Part shown: positions 8,832 to 15,885 of the stretch, one piece after another
How the letters are laid out: each line of letters begins with the position of its first letter
Numbering within the stretch: position 1 is the stretch's first letter
DNA from: Planctomycetota bacterium
GTDB lineage: Bacteria > Planctomycetota > UBA11346
Reading direction: 5' to 3'
DNA: 64,000 nt
NCBI GenBank assembly: GCA_013816485.1
Contig: JACDEI010000004.1
Coordinates: forward strand, 62,001-126,000
Notes under the pieces: model-generated
Databases searched by the model: none
The model's input: only the letters and a program-made list of their open reading frames with translations
What the model was told of the DNA's origin: nothing
Program-made: the position numbers and the translations under genes

Positions 8832-9023
8832 GCCGCTACGCGGCTTGCATGCTGCGCATGTCTCCGCTTCGCGGAGATCAGGCTGTGGCGACCCCGGCTA
8901 CGCCGGGGTGTTTCGCTACGCGAAACCAGGATCCCGTCCCCGCTCGCGCGCGCAGGCGCGCGAGCGGGGATTGCTGTTCGCGGACTCTGTCCGCTACGCC
9001 TGCCAGGGCTCTGCCGCCCCTGG
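8832..9023. repeat. row of triloop hairpins
   Basis: Eight palindromes stand almost end to end between the kinase and pyrB: 8832-8844, 8848-8860, 8861-8877, 8891-8909, 8910-8926, 8937-8970, 8980-8994 and a weaker one at 9003-9023. Most have a 5-8 bp perfect stem and a three-base loop of the form TNC or TCT (GCCGC-TAC-GCGGC, CATGC-TGC-GCATG, TCTCCGC-TTC-GCGGAGA, GTTTCGC-TAC-GCGAAAC). The sixth has a 14-bp stem. Stem sequences all differ. The left part is related to 62740-62774. Confidence 0.85.
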
Positions 9024-9041
9024 ACCCGCAACGTTTCCGCT

Positions 9042-10031
9042 ATGAGTGCGGGGGCCGGCGAGCACCCGGTAGCGTTCCCGCCGGCAGCTCTACCATTCGC
9101 GCCCGTGCAGTTCACCGGTCGCCACGTCGTCTCGATCTCGGACTTCAGCCGCAATGACCTGATCCATGTCCTGGAACTGGCCGCGCGGATGGAATCCTCC
9201 AAGTCGCCGGCACGCCTCGATGGCAAACTGATGGCGACGTTGTTCTTCGAACCGAGCACGCGCACCCGGCTGAGTTTCGAAGCGGCGATGCACAAACTCG
9301 GTGGCAAGGTCATCGGCTTCAGCGATGCCGGTTCGACCAGCACAAAAAAGGGCGAAAGCCTGGCCGACACCATCCGCATGGTCGAACGCTACGCCGATGT
9401 CATCGTCATGCGCCATCCGCGCGACGGTGCGGCGCGCTTGGCCAGCGAAATCAGCACCGTCCCGGTGATCAATGGCGGCGACGGCGGCAACCAGCACCCG
9501 AGCCAGACCTTCCTCGACCTTTACACCATCGCCAAATTGTTCCCGGCACTGCTGTCGGGGGAACGGGAACTGACTATCGCCTTTGCTGGCGACCTGCGCT
9601 ACGGACGTACGGTGCACAGCCTGCTCACCGCGCTGTGCCACTTCAAAGTCCGCATGCTGCTGGTGGCACCGCGCGGACTGGAGATGCCGGAGCAATACCT
9701 GAACGCCGCGGCCAAGGCCGGCTTGGTGGTGCAGGAGGTTCCGACGCTGCAGGAGGTCGTCGCGCAGGCCGATGTGCTGTACATGACCCGGCTGCAGGAA
9801 GAGCGGTTCCCCGATCCCCTGGAATTCGACCACATCAAGCACTCCTACCGCATCACCGCAGCGATGCTCGCCAGCGCACCTGCGCACCTGCGCATCCTGC
9901 ACCCCCTGCCACGGGTCAACGAGATCGCCATCGATGTCGACGCCACGCCACATGCGCACTACTTCGCCCAGGCCGGCAACGGCATCCCGGTGCGGCAGGC
10001 GCTGCTGAGCCTGGTGATAGGAACCGTATGA
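9042..10031 (+). CDS. pyrB: aspartate carbamoyltransferase, catalytic subunit
   Basis: A 329-residue enzyme for the first committed step of pyrimidine synthesis: aspartate plus carbamoyl phosphate gives carbamoyl-aspartate. Signature segments are FEPSTRTRLSFE (carbamoyl-phosphate site), STKKGESLADT (the loop contributed by the neighbouring subunit), GGDGGNQHPSQTFLDLYTI and ILHPLPRVNEI. About 25 residues precede the conserved start; a later ATG is absent, so the extension is kept. No clear ribosome binding site precedes the ATG. The regulatory chain pyrI follows after a 99-base spacer that is almost entirely a hairpin. Confidence 0.96.
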   Translation: MSAGAGEHPVAFPPAALPFAPVQFTGRHVVSISDFSRNDLIHVLELAARMESSKSPARLDGKLMATLFFEPSTRTRLSFEAAMHKLGGKVIGFSDAGSTSTKKGESLADTIRMVERYADVIVMRHPRDGAARLASEISTVPVINGGDGGNQHPSQTFLDLYTIAKLFPALLSGERELTIAFAGDLRYGRTVHSLLTALCHFKVRMLLVAPRGLEMPEQYLNAAAKAGLVVQEVPTLQEVVAQADVLYMTRLQEERFPDPLEFDHIKHSYRITAAMLASAPAHLRILHPLPRVNEIAIDVDATPHAHYFAQAGNGIPVRQALLSLVIGTV

Positions 10032-10037
10032 TGGCAA

Positions 10038-10114
10038 ATGCAGCATGCAGCATGCAGAACGCAGAATGGACGACACCTTTCGCCATTCTGCATGCTGCAT
10101 GCTGCATGCTGCAT
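10038..10114. repeat. inverted 7-mer tandem array between pyrB and pyrI
   Basis: The left arm (10038-10069) contains repeats of the 7-mer ATGCAGC. The right arm (10083-10114) is its reverse complement with 30 of 32 positions matching and a 13-base loop. It fills the pyrB-pyrI spacer. The pyrI ribosome binding site (GGAGG, 10121-10125) lies just outside the stem. It may adjust relative expression or message stability of the two subunits; that is inference. Confidence 0.9.
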
Positions 10115-10130
10115 GCATTCGGAGGTTCCC

Positions 10131-10619
10131 GTGGTTGATCGTTTGCGACCATCCGATCCACCGACCTCGTCGAATCCGCGCGTGCGTCAGGTCGAGGCCA
10201 TCCTGCACGGTACCGTGATCGACCACATCCCTGGGCACATGACGCTCAAGGTCGCGAATCTGCTGGCACGTGAGAATGATCAGGTGTCGATCGGCATGAA
10301 CCTGCGGTCCGCGCGCATGGGCCGCAAAGGCGTGGTGAAGATCAGCGGGCGGGAGCTTGATGCCCGGACGCTCTCGCGTCTGGCGCTGATCGCCCCCAGT
10401 GCCTCGGTCAGCATCATCCGCGACACCCAGGTAGTGCAGAAGTTCACCGTGCCGATGCCCAAGCTGTTCGAGGACATCGCACGTTGCGCCAACCCCAACT
10501 GCGTGACCAACCACGAACGCTGGGCCAGCCGCATGGAGGTGGTGAACACCGACCCGCTGACGGTCTGCTGCATCTATTGCGAACGCACCTTCCTTGCCAC
10601 TGAACTGGCGTTGCTGTAG
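10131..10619 (+). CDS. pyrI: aspartate carbamoyltransferase, regulatory subunit
   Basis: A 162-residue allosteric chain that binds nucleotides in its N-terminal domain (VEAILHGTVIDHIPGHMTLK) and contacts PyrB through a zinc domain. The four zinc cysteines are visible as CANPNC and, about 24 residues on, CIYC. The frame is open from 10038, but residues before 10131 are only translated hairpin repeat. GTG at 10131 with GGAGG five bases upstream gives a length close to the ~153-residue enterobacterial protein. Its presence implies an ATCase feedback-regulated by nucleotides. PyrI has a patchy distribution in bacteria. Confidence 0.93.
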   Translation: MVDRLRPSDPPTSSNPRVRQVEAILHGTVIDHIPGHMTLKVANLLARENDQVSIGMNLRSARMGRKGVVKISGRELDARTLSRLALIAPSASVSIIRDTQVVQKFTVPMPKLFEDIARCANPNCVTNHERWASRMEVVNTDPLTVCCIYCERTFLATELALL

Positions 10620-10627
10620 GGGACACC

Positions 10628-11188
10628 ATGACGACCATCGACGGCAAAGATCCTGTCCAACAGGCGCTCGACACCCTTTGGCAACGCAACTTCCTCAACC
10701 TGCGGGCGGCGACCCAGGGCGCGCGGGCACGCAGCCGCACCCGTCTCGACGTCGGCTTCGAACTCGCTGGCGCGGCCTTGAGTGAAGACGGCCGTTTCCA
10801 CGAACATGCCGTGGACTGCCTGCGTTACCTTTCCTCGTGCTCCAACTTCAATCTCTTCCTGTGGACCTATGCGCCACAGGCTGTGGTGATGCGCGTGACC
10901 ACGTCGCTGCTATTGCCCAATCAGATCAAGGTCAAGGGCGTCAACGAGAACAAGATCTCGGTCAGCGTGGATCGCGACCCGCGCAAACCCTACTTCGACG
11001 TGCTGCTCGATCCGGTCACCGGCTTCGATCCGCTGCAAGGCCACTGGTACTGGGCCCACCGCTTGTTCGAGATCGCAGAGGAAACCCTGCGTACCCAGAT
11101 GAGCGGCCTGCACGTCATCCACAGCCGCGATAAGTTCGACATCAACCCGCCGAGCAAGGTCTTCCAGAATCCCCAGTTCCGCCCGTAG
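10628..11188 (+). CDS. hypothetical protein after pyrI
   Basis: I cannot assign this 186-residue soluble protein. It starts 8 bases after pyrI with a GGGGA-like ribosome binding site, so it is probably in the pyr operon. The stretch LRYLSSCSNFNLFLWTYAP resembles the core strand-loop of HAD-type phosphatases (the LWT-x-x-P region of FCP1/NIF-like proteins), and a QGHWYWAHRLFEIAEETL helix follows. The nucleophile motif DxDxT is not seen, so if the fold is right the protein may be non-catalytic. No signal peptide or membrane segment is visible. Confidence 0.7.
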   Translation: MTTIDGKDPVQQALDTLWQRNFLNLRAATQGARARSRTRLDVGFELAGAALSEDGRFHEHAVDCLRYLSSCSNFNLFLWTYAPQAVVMRVTTSLLLPNQIKVKGVNENKISVSVDRDPRKPYFDVLLDPVTGFDPLQGHWYWAHRLFEIAEETLRTQMSGLHVIHSRDKFDINPPSKVFQNPQFRP

Positions 11189-11349
11189 TCCGCAAGTAGC
11201 TCGCAGGTAGCCCGCGGGCGTCCGCGCCGGGACTTCGCCCCCACGGGCGTTCCGCCTTCATCGCGAAGCAATAGGCCCCCGCCTGAGCCATTACGTCTAC
11301 AGCAACTCGGCATCCAGCGCGTGTCCGCCGGCAACGGACTCCAGGTCCG

Positions 11350-12765
11350 TCACCCCTTGGTGATGCCCAGTTCGTCCATGCGCTTTTTCAGCGTGATGCG
11401 ATTAATCCCCAGGATCTCGGCAGCACGCAGTTGATTGCCCTCGGTACGCGCCAGGACTTCACGCAACAGCGGTTCCTCGACCGCATCGATATACTTGGCG
11501 TGGACCGCTCCCGGTTCTTGGTTAATCAGGCGCGCGGCCAACGCCGCGGCCATCGCAGTGATGGTCGACGGTATCGGTCCATCGACCGCTACCGGCAAGG
11601 TCAGTTGCCCGGCGCCGATGATGCCGCCAGTGGCCAACACGGCGGCTTCTTCCAGCACGTGCCGGAGTTCGCGCACATTGCCCGGCCATTGATGACGACG
11701 TAGCCGTTCCATCGCTTCATCGGTGAGTGCGAGTGCCCGTCCGAGACGCTGGGCAACCCGTCCCAGGATGTGCCGCACCAACGCCGGCAGATCATCTAGG
11801 CGCTCGACCAGCCGCGGCAGGGTGATGCTGACCACCCGTAGACGATAGGACAGATCCTCACGGAATGCACCGCTGCCGATGAGTTTGCCCAGGTCACGAT
11901 TGGTGGCGGCAACCACCCGCACGTCCACCCCGAGTTCCTCTTCACCGCCGACACGCGTGAAACGTTGGTCTTCGAGGAAACGCAGCAGCTTCACCTGCGC
12001 CGGCAGGGGCAGGTCGCCGACCTCGTCGAGGAACAACGTACCACCATGGGCGGCCTCGACCCGACCGATCTTGCGTGAACGGGCATCGGTGAAGGCACCG
12101 GCCTCGTGGCCGAACAATTCACTCTCCACCAGGCTCTCGGGCAGCGCACCACAATTGACTGCGATGAACGCACCATCACGCCGTTTCGAGTACCGGTGCA
12201 AGGCCCGCGCGACGAGTTCTTTGCCGGTGCCGGAGTCACCACACACCAGCACACCAAGATCGGTCGCAGCGGCGGCGGCGATGCGCCGGTAGACTTCCTG
12301 CATCGCCGGCGTCGCACCGATGATCTCGCCATCGGCGGCGCGCGGCTCGTTTGATGGCTGTGCGGCGGCCGCCAAGGCGTCTTCGCCCAGCGCACGGCGC
12401 ACCAGATCGAGCGTGCGATCGAGATCGAGTGGTTTCGGCAGATAGTCGAAGGCACCACGGCGAACAGCCTCGACCGCGGTCTCCATCGTCCCGTACGCGG
12501 TGGTGACCACCACCGGCAACGACGGCAAATCGCCCTTGAGTGAAGCCAGCAGATCGAGCCCGGATTCGCCAGGCATGCGCACGTCGGTGATCACCAGATC
12601 GGGACGCTGACGGCGTATCAGGCGGCGCGCCACGGCCGCATCGGCAGCCACGGTAACAACATAGCCATGGGACTTCAGCGCCTGCTCCAACGCCCAGCAG
12701 ACCGCGGCATCGTCGTCCACGATCAGGATGGTGGCGCAGTCGGCCGCAGGTCTGACATCGGGCAT
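11350..12765 (-). CDS. NtrC-type sigma-54 response regulator
   Basis: A 471-residue three-domain activator. Receiver domain (1-125) has the acidic pocket VDDD, phospho-acceptor Asp near residue 61 (VITDVRMPG) and the conserved Lys in LPKP. The AAA+ domain has Walker A CGDSGTGKE, the sigma-54 contact loop reading GAFTDA, and Walker B GGTLFLDEVGD. A Fis-type helix-turn-helix closes the protein (RAAEILGINRITLKKRMDELGI). It would open sigma-54 promoters after phosphorylation. No histidine kinase is adjacent, so its partner and targets are unknown. Confidence 0.92.
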   Translation of the reverse strand: MPDVRPAADCATILIVDDDAAVCWALEQALKSHGYVVTVAADAAVARRLIRRQRPDLVITDVRMPGESGLDLLASLKGDLPSLPVVVTTAYGTMETAVEAVRRGAFDYLPKPLDLDRTLDLVRRALGEDALAAAAQPSNEPRAADGEIIGATPAMQEVYRRIAAAAATDLGVLVCGDSGTGKELVARALHRYSKRRDGAFIAVNCGALPESLVESELFGHEAGAFTDARSRKIGRVEAAHGGTLFLDEVGDLPLPAQVKLLRFLEDQRFTRVGGEEELGVDVRVVAATNRDLGKLIGSGAFREDLSYRLRVVSITLPRLVERLDDLPALVRHILGRVAQRLGRALALTDEAMERLRRHQWPGNVRELRHVLEEAAVLATGGIIGAGQLTLPVAVDGPIPSTITAMAAALAARLINQEPGAVHAKYIDAVEEPLLREVLARTEGNQLRAAEILGINRITLKKRMDELGITKG

Positions 12766-12903
12766 GGCGGCAGACTAGGACCTGCCCAGCCCTTGGCGAT
12801 GTGTTGTCCCACGCGCCCTGCTCCGGTGCCGCATCCACGGACGGTAGCTTGACGCCAGGGTTGCTTCAGGTGTACCCTGGAAAGAGCCATCGCCGGAGAA
12901 TCC

Positions 12904-14370
12904 ATGCGTTTAGCCCCCGCCCTCGTCCTGCTCACCGGTGGTGTTGCCCTCGGTTCCGCCCAGGAGTCGTTCACTGTCGGCCCACGGGCACTCGGCATGG
13001 GCGGCACCGGTGTGGCGGCGGTCGATGACCTGCCGGCACAGTACTACAACCCCGCGGCTTTCGGTTTCTTCGCCCATCAGCCGCCAGCGGAGGAACAAAG
13101 CGACAAGGGTCCACTCAGCGTCGACAACAATGCGTTGTGGCGGAAGAACTGGGGCGCTGAAGCGGACTTCACCTTCGGCGCACGCATCCACAAAGATTTC
13201 GCCGAACATGTGAACGTGCTGGTCGAACATTACGACAACGGCACCTTCGATGACCTCAGCCTCAACGGCCTGCAAACCGAAGCCCAGGCCCTGCAATTCA
13301 TCGAGATCCTCAATGCCCTGAGCAACCTGAGCGATCCCGGCAACGCCACCACGGCGGATTCCACCGGCGGATTCGCTGTGCGGATCAAACAGTTCGGACT
13401 GGGAGTGCGGACCTACTCGCAGGTCAGCGGCCGGCTCAACAATCTCGATCTGGCGAATCTCGGACTGGGTGGCAGCGGCGATGTGAACACCGAATTGGGC
13501 AACATCACGCCGTCGGGATCGGGATCGGTACTGACCGGCGCCCAGATCACGCAGTTGACCAATGCCGGCATCACCAACGCCGGCATCGCCGATCAGCTCG
13601 CCGCACAAGCAGGCGTCACGCCCGAACAGAGCCAGTTGCTGGTGGATGCCCTGGTCGCAGCCCAGTCCGGTGGTGGCACGCTGGACCAGAACGTCAGTTC
13701 GCTGCGCATGTACGGCGTCAACGTCATCGAGATCCCACTCTCCTTCGGATGGGCCTTCAATGAGAACATCGCGATCGGCGGCAACCTGAAGGCGATGATC
13801 GGTCGCGTGTACGGTACCGACGTGCGGGTGTTCGATGACAATATCGAGGATGCGCTCCGCAATGCCGACGAGAACTACGAAGAGACCATGACCTGGGGCG
13901 TGGACCTGGGGGTGATGGTACGGATGAAGATGCTGAATCTCGGCCTGACCCTGCGCAACCTCAACTCACCGACCTTCGATGGCCCAACGGTGGGGGCGGT
14001 GACCTATGATGACTACGAGATCGAGCCGACCGCGACCTTCGGCGCCGCGTTCATCCCCTTTGAAACCCTGACCTTCGCCGCCGACTTGGACCTGATCGAA
14101 AGCGAGACGGTGCTGTCGTCGTACAAGAGCCGCTATGCGCGCCTGGGTGTGGAGTGGGATGTCCTGCGCTTCCTCGCCCTGCGGGCGGGGTACTCCGAGA
14201 ATCTGGCGGAGAGCGACATCGGTGGCCTGATCCACGCCGGTGTGGGCATCAACCTGTGGCTGCTGCGCATCGACCTGGCCGGGGCTATGGCCTTGGAGAC
14301 CACCGAATACGATGGCGACGAGGTCCCCCGCGAAGCCCGTGTCGGCTTCCAGCTCGCCGCCGATTTCTGA
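12904..14370 (+). CDS. outer-membrane beta-barrel protein (TraF_2/FadL-like)
   Basis: About 488 residues with a signal peptide (MRLAPALVLLTGGVALGSAQ). Right after it comes a GPRALGMGGTGVA motif and YYNPAAFGFF, typical of the TraF_2/UPF0164/FadL-like family whose N-terminus plugs a barrel. Amphipathic alternating strands dominate the second half and the last residue is Phe (LAADF), the usual signal for BAM assembly. Residues ~210-290 are a helical Gly/Ala/Gln-rich insert. Substrate is unknown; the fold supports uptake of hydrophobic compounds only by analogy. It implies an outer membrane. Confidence 0.8.
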   Translation: MRLAPALVLLTGGVALGSAQESFTVGPRALGMGGTGVAAVDDLPAQYYNPAAFGFFAHQPPAEEQSDKGPLSVDNNALWRKNWGAEADFTFGARIHKDFAEHVNVLVEHYDNGTFDDLSLNGLQTEAQALQFIEILNALSNLSDPGNATTADSTGGFAVRIKQFGLGVRTYSQVSGRLNNLDLANLGLGGSGDVNTELGNITPSGSGSVLTGAQITQLTNAGITNAGIADQLAAQAGVTPEQSQLLVDALVAAQSGGGTLDQNVSSLRMYGVNVIEIPLSFGWAFNENIAIGGNLKAMIGRVYGTDVRVFDDNIEDALRNADENYEETMTWGVDLGVMVRMKMLNLGLTLRNLNSPTFDGPTVGAVTYDDYEIEPTATFGAAFIPFETLTFAADLDLIESETVLSSYKSRYARLGVEWDVLRFLALRAGYSENLAESDIGGLIHAGVGINLWLLRIDLAGAMALETTEYDGDEVPREARVGFQLAADF

Positions 14371-14409
14371 GCCCTGGACGGGACGTGCGGCGCGGAACAA
14401 TCCCGCTGC

Positions 14410-15807
14410 ATGGCCGCTCCTGAGATTCCACCCGCGATCGATGTCAGCACGTTCCTGCAGCGCGGAACGTGGGATCGTACGGCGTTGGTGGCGATCCTGC
14501 GTTCGGTCGCAGACCGCCATGCTGCCAGCACCAAGACCCGCGAGCGCATCACCACCTTCACGCGTCCCGATTCAGTGGCCATTGTCACTGGCCAGCAACC
14601 GGCGGTCGGCGGCGGGCCGCTCTATGCGCTGGTGAAGACCGCGCATGCCATCGCGGTGGCGCGCTCGCTCGGTGCGCACGCAGTACCGGTGTTCTGGTGC
14701 GCCTCGGAAGACCACGACCTGGGCGAAGCCGGCCACGCCGACCTCATCGCCCGCGACGGCAGCCTCCGGCGATTCAGTGGCACGCTCGGCGACGGACGCG
14801 CCAGCCTACGCTTCCGTCCGGCGGCGCTCTGGTGGGACGCTTTGATCGGACACTGCGCACAGCACTTGGGACCTGGCGTCGGCCGCGCGTGGTTGGAACA
14901 GCATCAACCACGCGCCGACGAAAACATGGGCGCGTGGACCTGTCGCCTGCTCAGCGCGTTGTTTGACGCGCATGCGTTGGTGTGTGTCGAGGGGCACGAC
15001 CTGCGACCGTTGTGGCGTACCACCCTGGAACGGGCGCTCGTGGCATGGCCGACGGAATCACTGGCCGAGTTGCGGCAACGCCTGCTCGCGGAAGGTGCCG
15101 CCGATGCGTTCGGACCGCTCGATCAGGCGCCGTTGTTCGCCGATCGCCCCACAGGACGCACGGCGGTGGAAACCGGAGAGGCGCGCGCACTGCTCGCCAA
15201 CGATGCGACCGTGCTCAGCCCAGGTGCGGCGTTGCGTCCGATCCTGCAACAGGCGGCGTTGCCGGCGGCGGTCTATGTCGGTGGGCCTGGGGAACTGGCC
15301 TATCACCGTTTTATCATGCCGCTCTACGCCGCACTCGGCGTGCCTGCACCGCAGCTTATTCCCCGCTGCTCGCTGACGTTGGTGCCATCGTGGGTGCAGC
15401 GTGGATGCCAACGATGGCAGGTGACTCCCGAGGCCATCGCCGGGCAGGCCCCGGCGTTGCCATCAACCTCGTCCAGCCTCCTCGCTCCCCTCGACGCGGC
15501 GCTGCGCACGCTGGAGTCAGAGGCGCTGCCAGACAGTCATCGCCGCCGACTACACGCGGGTATCGCACGGCTGCGACGTGAACGCGCACATATGGCTGCG
15601 AGCTTGGCGCGTGGCGATCGTCAGGTCGCAGAACGACCGGCGTGGGGTGCCTTGCAAGGCTGGCTGCATCCGCGCGGTGAACGTCAGGAACGCACGCTCA
15701 GTCTGTTCCAGGCGGTGTGGCAGTTCGGTCCGGGCATTGCCGATCGTTTGGTCGACGCAGCGGCAACCACTGCCCCGGGTGTGCATGGTTGGGTCGACTT
15801 GCGGTAA
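14410..15807 (+). CDS. bshC: putative cysteine ligase BshC (bacillithiol)
   Basis: A 465-residue protein matching BshC, which adds cysteine to glucosaminyl-malate in the last step of bacillithiol synthesis. Signature stretches are VTGQQPAVGGGPLYALVK, VPVFWCASEDHDLGEAG, and LSPGAALRPILQ followed by VYVGGPGELAYHRF. Length is a little shorter than the ~540-residue Bacillus enzyme, mostly in the C-terminal coiled coil. BshA and BshB are not in the window. If they exist elsewhere, the cell uses bacillithiol as its low-molecular-weight thiol. The start has no strong ribosome binding site. Confidence 0.85.
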   Translation: MAAPEIPPAIDVSTFLQRGTWDRTALVAILRSVADRHAASTKTRERITTFTRPDSVAIVTGQQPAVGGGPLYALVKTAHAIAVARSLGAHAVPVFWCASEDHDLGEAGHADLIARDGSLRRFSGTLGDGRASLRFRPAALWWDALIGHCAQHLGPGVGRAWLEQHQPRADENMGAWTCRLLSALFDAHALVCVEGHDLRPLWRTTLERALVAWPTESLAELRQRLLAEGAADAFGPLDQAPLFADRPTGRTAVETGEARALLANDATVLSPGAALRPILQQAALPAAVYVGGPGELAYHRFIMPLYAALGVPAPQLIPRCSLTLVPSWVQRGCQRWQVTPEAIAGQAPALPSTSSSLLAPLDAALRTLESEALPDSHRRRLHAGIARLRRERAHMAASLARGDRQVAERPAWGALQGWLHPRGERQERTLSLFQAVWQFGPGIADRLVDAAATTAPGVHGWVDLR

Positions 15808-15885
15808 CCGCTGTCTACTGGTGGTCCTGCTGTCGGGAATTGCCCACCTGCCAGCAGCCCACAGGATCCGCCCCACGAGTCCCTG

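Noticed and set aside
10038..10130. Cys/His-rich N-terminus for PyrI (MQHAACRTQ...)
   Set aside because: Translation of the 7-mer hairpin; GTG 10131 with GGAGG gives the normal PyrI length.
12910..13608. Long minus-strand reading frame opposite the OM protein
   Set aside because: Out-of-frame shadow of a GC-rich gene; composition lacks domain features and it has no ribosome binding site.
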